A DNA stretch of 64,000 nucleotides from Polyangiaceae bacterium (GTDB lineage Bacteria; Myxococcota_A; Polyangia; Polyangiales; Polyangiaceae). Location: the NCBI GenBank assembly GCA_020633235.1, contig JACKEA010000001.1, forward strand, positions 1,240,001 through 1,304,000, written 5' to 3'. Both the position numbers and the translations under genes were made by a program. Numbering within the stretch: position 1 is the stretch's first letter; every line of letters starts with the position of its first letter. The notes under the pieces were generated by a model. The model searched no databases and had not been told where the DNA came from. It saw nothing but the letters and a program-made list of their open reading frames with translations. Below, in pieces: positions 42,846 through 50,485 of the stretch.

Positions 42846-44315
42846 CTACAGGCACTCGCGCTTGATGTGTTGAATCCCGTCCGAATCGACGTAGTAGGGC
42901 GGGTTGCAGTTCGTCCGCTTCTTGACCGTGGGCGCCGGAGGGCGATTCCGGGGCGTTGCTCGGGGCTTGGTGGGCGCGGCGCTGGCGGACGCCGGGGCGG
43001 ACGCGGAGGCGGCCGCCGCGGTGGACGCGCTCGGCGCGGGTTTCTCCTCGGGGAGTGCGACCGGCGGCGCCGCAGGCGCGCCGGTGGCGCCTTCAGAGGC
43101 GGAGGGAGCCGTTCCCCGGCGTGTCGTGCTCAGGGTGAGCCCCGTGGCGATGACGATGATGGCGAGCACGGCCGCCAACGCCACGAGCCGGCCTCGCCGC
43201 CGCACCGGCTCCGCGTCCTCGTGCCGTACCTCGCCCACGGCCGTGGTGACCGTCGCATCGTCGTGCCCGACGGTTCGCGGCTTGGCCTCGGGAAGCGCGG
43301 GCGCCGATGCGGGGACGGTCTCCGGCGCTTCGAGTGGGGCCGACTCGATCTCGACGAAGCGCCGCTCCCGTCGGCTCAGCTCTTCGCCGGCGACGGCGGC
43401 CACCCAGCGGCGAACCTCGGAGGTGCTGGCCAGCGCTGCACAGGACTCGATGCGCCCGGCCATCTCGCTGGCCAGAGCGAAGCGCTGCCGCGGATCACGC
43501 ATCAGCGCGCGCGCGACGAGCTCGTCGAGCTCCCGCGGCACGTCGGCCAGCGTGCTCGGCGCGGGGACCTTGCTGCCCAGCGCCAGGGCCAGCGTCTGAG
43601 CGTCGGTTTCGCCGCTGAACAGCCGCCGGCCGGTCAGAAGCTCCCAGGTGAGGACGCCCACGGCGTAGATGTCGGACTGGCGCGTGATGGCCGCCCCGGA
43701 CATCTGCTCCGGAGCCATGTAGGCGAGCTTGCCTTTTACCTGGCCGCTCGGGGTCGTGCGCATGCGTCCGCGGGCCTTGGCGATCCCGAAATCGATCAGC
43801 CGGCCCAGACCGTCCGCGCCCACCAGCAGGTTCTGCGGCGACACGTCCCGGTGAACGATGCCGAGGGGCGTGCCCGCCTCGCTCTTCGCCGAGTGAGCCG
43901 CTTCCAGGCCGCTCAGCACGTCGAGGACGAGGCGCAGACTGACGCCCAAGGACGGCTTGGGAGCGTTCGACGCTCGCGCGCGTCGAAGCAGCCGGGAGAG
44001 GGATTCCCCGTGGACGTACTCCATGACGATCAGGAGCTCGTCCCCAGCGCGAACGACGTCGAGGGTCTGCACCACGTTGGGATGCAAGATGCGGGCGCTG
44101 AGTCGAGCTTCGTCCAGGAACATGGCCAGGAAGTCCGGGTCCTTGGCGAACTGGGGGAACATGCGCTTGATGGCCACGCGGCGCGTGAAGCCTTCTCCGC
44201 CGATGAGCCGCCCGAAGTGCACGGTCGCCATGCCGCCGGCGGCGATCTCGTCGAAGATCGCGTAGCGGCCGACCCTGCGCGGGAACTCGGGTGCAGGCAT
44301 GCTCCCTTCGAACAT
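42846..44315 (-). CDS. Transmembrane Ser/Thr protein kinase
   Basis: This is a 489-residue kinase. It has AAGGMATVHFG, VAIKRM (catalytic Lys), HRDVSPQN (catalytic Asp; the VSPQN form is frequent in myxobacterial kinases), DFG and KLAYMAPEQ. A transmembrane helix (LVALAAVLAIIVIATGLTL) follows an acidic linker. The external part is Ala/Ser/Pro-rich and ends in a short Cys-containing stretch (TNCNPPYYVDSDGIQHIKRECL). It is divergent from an exoprotein gene, with a CGATC-N5-GATCG dyad and a 16-base palindrome in between. ATG 44300 is an alternative start. Confidence 0.9.
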   Translation of the reverse strand: MFEGSMPAPEFPRRVGRYAIFDEIAAGGMATVHFGRLIGGEGFTRRVAIKRMFPQFAKDPDFLAMFLDEARLSARILHPNVVQTLDVVRAGDELLIVMEYVHGESLSRLLRRARASNAPKPSLGVSLRLVLDVLSGLEAAHSAKSEAGTPLGIVHRDVSPQNLLVGADGLGRLIDFGIAKARGRMRTTPSGQVKGKLAYMAPEQMSGAAITRQSDIYAVGVLTWELLTGRRLFSGETDAQTLALALGSKVPAPSTLADVPRELDELVARALMRDPRQRFALASEMAGRIESCAALASTSEVRRWVAAVAGEELSRRERRFVEIESAPLEAPETVPASAPALPEAKPRTVGHDDATVTTAVGEVRHEDAEPVRRRGRLVALAAVLAIIVIATGLTLSTTRRGTAPSASEGATGAPAAPPVALPEEKPAPSASTAAAASASAPASASAAPTKPRATPRNRPPAPTVKKRTNCNPPYYVDSDGIQHIKRECL

Positions 44316-44319
44316 ACCA

Positions 44320-44340
44320 CCCCGATCGGGTCGATCGGGG
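44320..44340. promoter_or_regulatory. CCCCGATC-N5-GATCGGGG dyad between kinase and exoprotein gene
   Basis: The perfect 8-base arms with spacer GGGTC lie five bases before the kinase ATG at 44315 and 57 bases before the exoprotein ATG at 44397. The same arms recur at 45838-45858. Confidence 0.5.
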
Positions 44341-44374
44341 GACGTCCGCGGGCGGGCGGGAAAACCACTGGCCT

Positions 44375-44390
44375 GGCGTTTGCAAACGCC
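44375..44390. promoter_or_regulatory. Perfect 16-base palindrome before the exoprotein gene
   Basis: GGCGTTTGCAAACGCC ends six bases before ATG 44397. It resembles an operator for a dimeric repressor and would cover the ribosome site. Confidence 0.45.
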
Positions 44391-44396
44391 GTGCGC

Positions 44397-45914
44397 ATGA
44401 CGAATCGAAGACGCGTACCCGTGGTGCTGGCGCTGGGTCTGACCTGGAGCGTCGCTGCCCAGGCCGAGCCCGTGGTGAGCGGAGTCCAGGGCTCGGTGAG
44501 CCACGGCGTCAGCGTCACCATCGAAGGCAGCGGCTTCGGTCAAAAGAGCCCTGCCTCGCCGGTGGTTTGGGACGACTGCTCTGGAACGGATCCCGGCGAG
44601 AAGTGGGACTTCGTCTATCCCTACAGCAACGATCCGGAGTTTCGCCTGACGTACCGCACGCCCGGCGAGGTGCAGAAGGCGGGCGGCAAGACGGGTGGCG
44701 TGGCGCTGCCGCACGAGCACGTCACGCGCTACTTCGCGGGCGCGCACTACAACTCCGGACCGACGGACGCCCACGCCGGCTACAACGTGTGCGCGGGCAA
44801 GAACGGACAAGAGGGAGCGACGTACACGTACATCAGCTTCTACTCGGCGATCGATCCCGATTGGCACTTCGTGTTCGACAATCCCGACCCTGCCGAAAAC
44901 GATCACAACTTCAAGGAGTACGACTGGGCCGCGGGGACCGGCTACATGGGCTCGGGGCCCAACCTGTACTTCGGTCGGCCGCAGGTCGCGGAGTCGAGCT
45001 CGACCTGGGGCGCGAACTACTACGAGGGCATGAACGCGAAGGTCTTCGGCGTGGATCCCGCCGTGATGAACTACTATCCGTCGACGGGCGGGATCTTCGG
45101 CACCGTGTCCGTCCCCACGCCGCAAACGGGCTGGCACAAGGTGGAGCTGGTGCTGAAACACGGCAGCGACGACGGCTTTCATCGCGTGTACCAGGACAAC
45201 GTTCGGGTCTGGGACGCCGACGTGAACGACGATCAACTGGGATCCCCGGCGGCGCGCGCCGAGACGGTGTTCGGCGGCTACGCGCGGGAAGCGGGCTCCA
45301 CCGACGAGTACAAGAACAACTGGCGCTACTACGCGGACGTCTACTACGACCACTCATTGGCGCGCGTCGTGCTCGCGGATGCCGCAACGTACGCGGACGC
45401 CACCGTGGTGGAGCCGCAGATCCCTTCGGCGTGGTCCGACGGCAGCATCAGCATCGACATCAACCAGGGCAGGCTCGCCGACGGAGCGGAAGCGTGGGTG
45501 TACGTGTTCGACGCGACCGGCACGCCGTCGACGGGCTACGCGGTGACGCTCGGGCAGGGCGCTCCCGCCGGCGGCGGCGGAGCGCCGAGCGCGGGCGGCG
45601 CGGCCGGGAGCGGCGCGGCGGCGGGAGGTCCCGCCAGCGGCAGGGCCTCCGGCAGCGGCGGCGCGGCGGGGGAGCGCGGCGGCGGCGGGAGCGTCAGGGG
45701 GCGACGCGAGCGGCGACGGCGGCGGCTGCGTCGTGGGGCGCGCCGGAAGCTCCGAAGCGCGGTGGCCGTGGATCGCTCTGTTCGGGATGCTGGCCATGGG
45801 CGCGTGGAGGCGACGCACCCGATCGAAGTGATCGCAGCCCCGATCGCGTGGATCGGGGAGGGCGCGAGGTTCCGCGGCGGACCGACAAAAATGATCGAGT
45901 GGATGCTGCCGTAG
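44397..45914 (+). CDS. Secreted TIG/lectin-like protein, frameshifted MYXO-CTERM end
   Basis: This is a secreted protein with a signal peptide (VVLALGLTWSVAAQAEP), a TIG-like start (VSGVQGSVSHGVSVTIEGSGFG), a beta-rich lectin/glucanase-like core (about residues 55-340), a second TIG-like segment (ISIDINQGRLADGAEAWVYVFD) and a Gly/Ala linker. As read, the frame runs into an Arg-rich nonsense tail and ends at 45914. One base removed from the G5 run at 45668-45672 restores a MYXO-CTERM-like end (GDGGGCVVGRAG ... WIALFGMLAMGAWRRRTRSK, stop at 45831). The ATG at 44397 is set by the signal peptide. Confidence 0.78.
   Translation: MTNRRRVPVVLALGLTWSVAAQAEPVVSGVQGSVSHGVSVTIEGSGFGQKSPASPVVWDDCSGTDPGEKWDFVYPYSNDPEFRLTYRTPGEVQKAGGKTGGVALPHEHVTRYFAGAHYNSGPTDAHAGYNVCAGKNGQEGATYTYISFYSAIDPDWHFVFDNPDPAENDHNFKEYDWAAGTGYMGSGPNLYFGRPQVAESSSTWGANYYEGMNAKVFGVDPAVMNYYPSTGGIFGTVSVPTPQTGWHKVELVLKHGSDDGFHRVYQDNVRVWDADVNDDQLGSPAARAETVFGGYAREAGSTDEYKNNWRYYADVYYDHSLARVVLADAATYADATVVEPQIPSAWSDGSISIDINQGRLADGAEAWVYVFDATGTPSTGYAVTLGQGAPAGGGGAPSAGGAAGSGAAAGGPASGRASGSGGAAGERGGGGSVRGRRERRRRRLRRGARRKLRSAVAVDRSVRDAGHGRVEATHPIEVIAAPIAWIGEGARFRGGPTKMIEWMLP
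45820..45858. promoter_or_regulatory. Two CGATC-N5-GATCG dyads upstream of an exoprotein gene
   Basis: CGATC-GAAGT-GATCG (45820-45834) and CCCCGATC-GCGTG-GATCGGGG (45838-45858) lie 88-126 bases upstream of the lipoprotein ATG at 45946. A degenerate third site, GATC-GAGTG-GAT, follows at 45893-45904. Confidence 0.5.
45863..45891. repeat. Dispersed element, right half only, copy 8
   Basis: CGCGAGGTTCCGCGGCGG, continuing as ACCGACAAAAA, is an intact right arm with no left arm. It lies after the exoprotein gene and directly next to the GATC dyads. Confidence 0.6.
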
Positions 45915-45945
45915 TGGGCGGCATGCGGCTTGCTGAAGCCGGGGC

Positions 45946-46989
45946 ATGACGACGCTGCGAACGACGCTCTTGGTGCTGGCAGTGACACTGGCGGGCTGCT
46001 CTTCGTCCGGCGAGGACGCCAAGGCGAGCGGCGGCGCGTCCGGAGCGGCGGCGGGAGGAACGACGTCGGGGGGCAGCGGCGGCGGGTCGGGCGGCGTGCC
46101 TTCGGGGGGTGCGAGCGGGAATGGTGCTGGCGGCACCACCACGGGCGGCCAGGGCGGCGGTGGCGCACAGAGCGCCGACGAGTGCGCGAGCCCAAACCCG
46201 GACTGGATCTTCTGCGAGGACTTCCAGAGCGGAACGAAAGACGTGTGGGACGACTACGACGGCAACCCGGACTCCACCAACCTGATCGTGGACGATCCGG
46301 GGCCGGCAGGCGCCTCCGACAACCTCGCGATGCGGCTGCGCGTGCCCCCGGGACGCGGCGGAGCGGACTTGGTCAAGGTGCTGCCGGACACGTACGACAA
46401 GCTCTATGCGCGCTGGTACATCAAGTACGAGCCCGGCTTCGATTTCAGCGCGGCGAACCACGGCGGCGGCTTGCACGCCGGCGATCGGGATTGGCTCGGG
46501 CACTCCGGGCAGCAGCCCAACGGCTCCGACTGGTTCGGGGCGTGGATCGACTACTTGAACGGCGATCCGCACATCTTCGACATCTACGCCTACTACCCGG
46601 GCATGTACCAGGATTGCGTCGACCCCAATGGCCAGTGTTGGGGCGATCACCTACCGTGCATCTTCGACGAGGGCTCGACCTACTGCGAGAAGCCGCAACA
46701 CCGAGAAACGGTGATGCCGCCGACGTTGACTCAGGACAAGTGGTACTGCGTGGAGCTGATGGTGGACGGCGGTACTCCCAGCAGCGGAGACAACGGCGCC
46801 AGCGGTAGCATCGACTACTGGGTCGACGGGCAGGAGATCGGACCGTGGACGGACCTCTGGCTCCGCAGCACGCCCAATCTCAAGCTCGGCATCCTGTGGC
46901 TCAATCTGTTCCATCACGCGGAGCACAGCGTGGAGGGCGTGATGTACGACAACGTCGTGGTTTCGAAGAGCCGCGTCGGTTGCCTGTAG
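45946..46989 (+). CDS. Gly-rich lectin/glucanase-like lipoprotein
   Basis: This is a 347-residue lipoprotein: the signal ends LAGCSS, followed by a Gly/Ser/Thr-rich linker of about 50 residues. The globular part (CEDFQSGTKDVWDDYDGNPDSTN, LPDTYDKLYARWYIKYE, WYCVELMVDGGTP, IDYWVDGQEIG, MYDNVVVSKSRVGC) has the strand pattern of concanavalin-like folds found in polysaccharide lyases and lectins. The next gene is a clear paralogue. A carbohydrate ligand is inferred, not shown. Several GATC dyads lie upstream. Confidence 0.8.
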   Translation: MTTLRTTLLVLAVTLAGCSSSGEDAKASGGASGAAAGGTTSGGSGGGSGGVPSGGASGNGAGGTTTGGQGGGGAQSADECASPNPDWIFCEDFQSGTKDVWDDYDGNPDSTNLIVDDPGPAGASDNLAMRLRVPPGRGGADLVKVLPDTYDKLYARWYIKYEPGFDFSAANHGGGLHAGDRDWLGHSGQQPNGSDWFGAWIDYLNGDPHIFDIYAYYPGMYQDCVDPNGQCWGDHLPCIFDEGSTYCEKPQHRETVMPPTLTQDKWYCVELMVDGGTPSSGDNGASGSIDYWVDGQEIGPWTDLWLRSTPNLKLGILWLNLFHHAEHSVEGVMYDNVVVSKSRVGCL

Positions 46990-47031
46990 TCAGCGAGCGT
47001 TGTAGGCTGCTCCGCGGTCGGAGAGCTTGTC

Positions 47032-47853
47032 ATGGCGCCTGTTTCCCTTCGTCGCGCCAGCGTGGTCGCGCTCCCACTCTTGCTTCTCGGTTGTGAGTCG
47101 CTGGTCGATTTCGACGGCTTGACGGGTGGCACCCCCAAGACGGGCGCGTGTCCGACGGGCGCGGTCTTCTGCAGTGGATTCGAGGAGGGCAGCAAGAACG
47201 TCTGGTCCGACGCGGACGGCAATCCCGACTCCACGAACCCCATCTTGGTGGATCCGGGCCCGTTCGACCGAACGGGCAACCACGTCATGAAGCTGACCTC
47301 CAACGCGGATCTGCTGAAGCTCCTTCCTCAGAGCTACGATAAGCTGTACGTGCGCTGGTACGTGCGCTGGGAAGGGGGCATTGCCCTCCGGGGTGGTTTG
47401 TACGGCGGCGGTCGCGACGTAGTGGGGATCGACAACAGCCGTCCCAAGGGTGACGACTGGTTTGCGGTGCTGGTGCGGGGGCGAGTGTCCGGGGACGCCA
47501 TCGAGCTGGGCGCGCAGTACCCCGGCATGACCCAGAACTGCCCCAATCCCGCGAGCGACTGCACCGCCGACATCTTCGCGCCGGACCCGAAGCCCGTGGT
47601 CGAGAGCAACCGCTGGTACTGCCTGGCTATGGAGCTGGATGCCGGCACGCCGACGCCCTCCGCGAGCGGCGCTTCGGGGGCCGCGGACTATTGGGTCGAC
47701 GGCGTGGAGGCCGGGCCCTTCGGCGGGCTCTGGTTGCGCAGCAGCGAGAGCCTCGGCATCGACACGTTCTGGCTCGCGAGCAGCAGCAGCAACGGACCGG
47801 GGATCCTGCTGGACGACATCGCGGTCTCGGAGTCGCCCATCGGCTGTCCCTGA
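47032..47853 (+). CDS. Lectin/glucanase-like lipoprotein, paralogue of 45946
   Basis: This is a 273-residue lipoprotein (signal ending LLLGCES) with no long linker. It matches the preceding protein at CSGFEEGSKNVWSDADGNPDSTN, LPQSYDKLYVRWYVRWE, YPGMTQNCPNP, WYCLAMELDAGTP, ADYWVDGVEAGPF and DDIAVSESPIGC. It probably arose by tandem duplication with loss or gain of the Gly linker. It lies 42 bases after the first copy and is probably co-transcribed. Confidence 0.8.
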   Translation: MAPVSLRRASVVALPLLLLGCESLVDFDGLTGGTPKTGACPTGAVFCSGFEEGSKNVWSDADGNPDSTNPILVDPGPFDRTGNHVMKLTSNADLLKLLPQSYDKLYVRWYVRWEGGIALRGGLYGGGRDVVGIDNSRPKGDDWFAVLVRGRVSGDAIELGAQYPGMTQNCPNPASDCTADIFAPDPKPVVESNRWYCLAMELDAGTPTPSASGASGAADYWVDGVEAGPFGGLWLRSSESLGIDTFWLASSSSNGPGILLDDIAVSESPIGCP

Positions 47854-47886
47854 GCTCAGGGCGTCGAGGTGAGCGTCGCTTCGCCC

Positions 47887-47924
47887 GCGTCCGGCGCGCG
47901 ACGGGATTCGCGCCGCACCAACAA
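47887..47924. repeat. Dispersed element, degenerate copy 9
   Basis: The minus strand starts TTGTTGGTGCGGCGCGAA and ends GCGCGCCGGACGC, a weak match to both arms. It lies between converging gene ends (47853 and 47933). Confidence 0.4.
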
Positions 47925-47932
47925 TCAAACGA

Positions 47933-49813
47933 TCAGAAACGAGCCACGGCGTCGAGGCGGGCGCCTTCGAAGGGCGGAAACACGCGGCAGACACCGCCCA
48001 CGCAACGCAGCGAGCCGCGGCGCTGGCCGACGAACAGCGCCACGCTGGTGTCGGTCGTGAACTTCCAGGTGACCTGACCGTTGAAGTAGGTGTCCGCCGT
48101 CTGCGGCTGGGTGTCGTATTCCACACCGAACGCCACCGAGAGGTGCGGCGCCCAGTCGAAGCCCGTGAGATGTTGGCCTTCCCACCAGGGCTCCTCGGGG
48201 CCGCCCTGATTTTCCGTGCGACGCCGATGCCAGCCTTGGAGCTGCAAGGAGAAGGGACCCGTGAGGTAGCGGATGATGTCGTAGCGGAGGTAGCTCTCTT
48301 GGTAGAACACGTGAGTGCTACCGAACCCCGTCACGAACTCGCGATCGGTTTCGTCCACTCGAGCGCCCACGGTAACGTTGGCGCGACTCTTGCGCTGTTG
48401 GCTTGCTATCTCGAAGCCGGTTGCCACGTCCCACACGCGGTTCAGGTTCTGGTCGGAGATGTCGCAGTTCTCGTTGGTGACGCTCTCGGCCCAGGTGTGA
48501 TACCGGCCAACCCAGGCGAACACCGACTCGGTCTTGCCGACGTGGGCGTCCGCCTTGGCGCGCCCTCCGGTGACGCAGGTGTTGAAGCCGTTCACTTCGG
48601 TGTCTACCCAGAACGCCTCCGTCGTGGGAGGAGCGCTGTATTGTACCAGCGAGAACTCGCGCGCCCTGGAGACGTTCACGTTGGCACTCAGCGGGAAGAA
48701 GCGCCGATAGTGCTTGGCTTCGATCAGTAGCGAAAAGGGCAGCTGGATCAGGCTGACACTGGCGTACACGGCGTAGCCCGGGTCCACGACCTTCGAGCTC
48801 TGGCCGGGATGCTCGGGGTTGGTGTTCTTCAGGCTCTGGTAGGCGACCTCGAGGTAGCCATCGCCGTGGCCATCGAAGTCCGCGACATTGATGGATTGGC
48901 TGCCCGTGAGGATGGTGTCTGCTTGGCGCGTCACGTCCGCGTCGAGTGGATCCTGCCGCTTGAGAAAGGAGGTTTGGGTCCCGAAGCGCACGCCCTTGGG
49001 CGCGATCTCGATCTGGCCGGCCACGATCCGGTCCGGCGCGTAGGTGGGGGTCGCATCCAAGAAGTCCGTATCCACCGCGCGGGGCATGCCGGCTTCGGCG
49101 ATGGCAAGCTCGTTGGATGCGACGTCGCTGGTCACGCCCAGATAGCGACCGCTGGCTTCGTCGATGCGCAGCGGGTTCATCGCGCCGCCGAGGCCGGTGA
49201 GGCGCAGCTTGACGTCGCTCGCGTCCACGCGACCGGTGACGCGGGCGCCGCGCACGGTGGTGTCGCTCGAGAGCTCGTCCTGCTTGCGGACGGAGAGCAC
49301 GAAGCCGCGGCCGAGCTGGGCGTAGAAGTCGCCAGCGGTGATCTCGACGTCTCGCGTCGAGTACCCGACGTAGTACTTCGCCGGGTACAGCCAGTTGATG
49401 TAGCGGTTGGAGAGCTCCTCGCCGGCTTCCTGGAATTTCTGCCGGAAGTAGACGGGGGCGGACAGGGCGCCGGGGCTCGCGGGCCGCTCGTTCACCAGAT
49501 CGAGGGCGATCTGCTCCGGGTACGGCGAGCGATAGAACCAGGCGTTATCCAGCCTCAAGCCCGCGTTCCACTTGCCCCAGCTGCCTTGGATGTTCAGCCG
49601 GTTGTACCACAGGCCCCAGTCGTCGTTGGCGCGGGTGGAGACCTGGTTCGGCTTGGAGTCGCGGTTGTCGACGTTGTAGATGACGCTGCTCGCGTCGGTG
49701 ATGTCGACGCGCACCGGCTCGTCACCAATGCTGCCGGGTTCGAGAGCAGCCGCCGGAGCCGCGGGGAGTAGAGCTCCGCCGATGCTGAGCAAGAGGAGGG
49801 CACGAGCGCGCAT
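47933..49813 (-). CDS. Outer-membrane beta-barrel protein
   Basis: This is a 626-residue protein with a signal peptide (LLLLSIGGALLPAAPAAA) and a mature region of alternating amphipathic strands rich in Tyr, Trp and Phe, ending in VARF, the aromatic C-terminus required for barrel insertion. Segments such as LGRGFVLSVRKQDEL and WYNRLNIQGSW resemble DUF6029-like or other large outer-membrane proteins. It is the last gene of a three-gene operon, three bases after the thioredoxin lipoprotein. The cargo is unknown. Confidence 0.82.
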   Translation of the reverse strand: MRARALLLLSIGGALLPAAPAAALEPGSIGDEPVRVDITDASSVIYNVDNRDSKPNQVSTRANDDWGLWYNRLNIQGSWGKWNAGLRLDNAWFYRSPYPEQIALDLVNERPASPGALSAPVYFRQKFQEAGEELSNRYINWLYPAKYYVGYSTRDVEITAGDFYAQLGRGFVLSVRKQDELSSDTTVRGARVTGRVDASDVKLRLTGLGGAMNPLRIDEASGRYLGVTSDVASNELAIAEAGMPRAVDTDFLDATPTYAPDRIVAGQIEIAPKGVRFGTQTSFLKRQDPLDADVTRQADTILTGSQSINVADFDGHGDGYLEVAYQSLKNTNPEHPGQSSKVVDPGYAVYASVSLIQLPFSLLIEAKHYRRFFPLSANVNVSRAREFSLVQYSAPPTTEAFWVDTEVNGFNTCVTGGRAKADAHVGKTESVFAWVGRYHTWAESVTNENCDISDQNLNRVWDVATGFEIASQQRKSRANVTVGARVDETDREFVTGFGSTHVFYQESYLRYDIIRYLTGPFSLQLQGWHRRRTENQGGPEEPWWEGQHLTGFDWAPHLSVAFGVEYDTQPQTADTYFNGQVTWKFTTDTSVALFVGQRRGSLRCVGGVCRVFPPFEGARLDAVARF

Positions 49814-49816
49814 GGG

Positions 49817-50485
49817 TTACTGGGCGGCGCGCTTGTCGAGCTCGTTCTCGATGTACGGCCAGATTACGGCACTCTTGTCGCCGATGTACTTCTTCAGGAT
49901 CTTCATGGTGCGAGCGTCCACCACCATGTTGAGGGGCGCCGTCTCCGCGGAGGCGTAGCGGCCCATCTGGAACTCGGGATCCAGCGCCATCGGGAAGTGC
50001 GTCTCGAAGGACGTAGTCCAGGCCACCAGGTGATCCGCGGTCGGTGGCTGGCTCTGCGCGTCTTGGAACAGCAGGCTCAAGATGCGGAAGCCCTTCGGGG
50101 AGAGCTCGTTGAAGTGGTCGTTCAGATTCTTCGTGGACCCGCTGCCACCGTGCTCCGCCTTGCAGGCGCTGCACCACACGGCGGCGGTGTTGATCAGCAG
50201 GATCTCGATGCCCTTCGTCCCGTCGGGATCGTAGAAGTCGCTGAGCTGGATGGGCGCGAGCTTCGCGGGGTCGTAGCCGGCCGCCTCGGGGTCCATCCAG
50301 CCCTGGGTGAACAGGAAGTTCTCGACGGTGGCGCCTTCCGCGCTGCCGTAGGGCCCGGCCGGGTATCCGCTGGCGCCCGCGTCTCCCACCGGTTGCAGCA
50401 GCTCTTTGGGGATGTCCGGGCGGTTCGTGCCGCAGCCCGCCGCGAGGGCGGCCAGCAGCAGCAGGGCAGGGCGGATCCGCGTCAC
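49817..50485 (-). CDS. Thioredoxin-fold lipoprotein, paralogue of 35790
   Basis: This is a 222-residue lipoprotein (signal ending LAAGCGT). It shares with the 35790 product the start YPAGPYGS, the DFYDPDGTKGIEILLINTAAVWCSACKAE block (CSAC active site) and the end APLNMVVDARTMKI, but lacks the Cys-rich insertion. GTG 50485 overlaps the stop of the upstream gene (GTGA). It is the middle gene of the lipoprotein-thioredoxin-barrel operon, so a thiol-redox step for the barrel or its partner is likely. Confidence 0.83.
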   Translation of the reverse strand: MTRIRPALLLLAALAAGCGTNRPDIPKELLQPVGDAGASGYPAGPYGSAEGATVENFLFTQGWMDPEAAGYDPAKLAPIQLSDFYDPDGTKGIEILLINTAAVWCSACKAEHGGSGSTKNLNDHFNELSPKGFRILSLLFQDAQSQPPTADHLVAWTTSFETHFPMALDPEFQMGRYASAETAPLNMVVDARTMKILKKYIGDKSAVIWPYIENELDKRAAQ

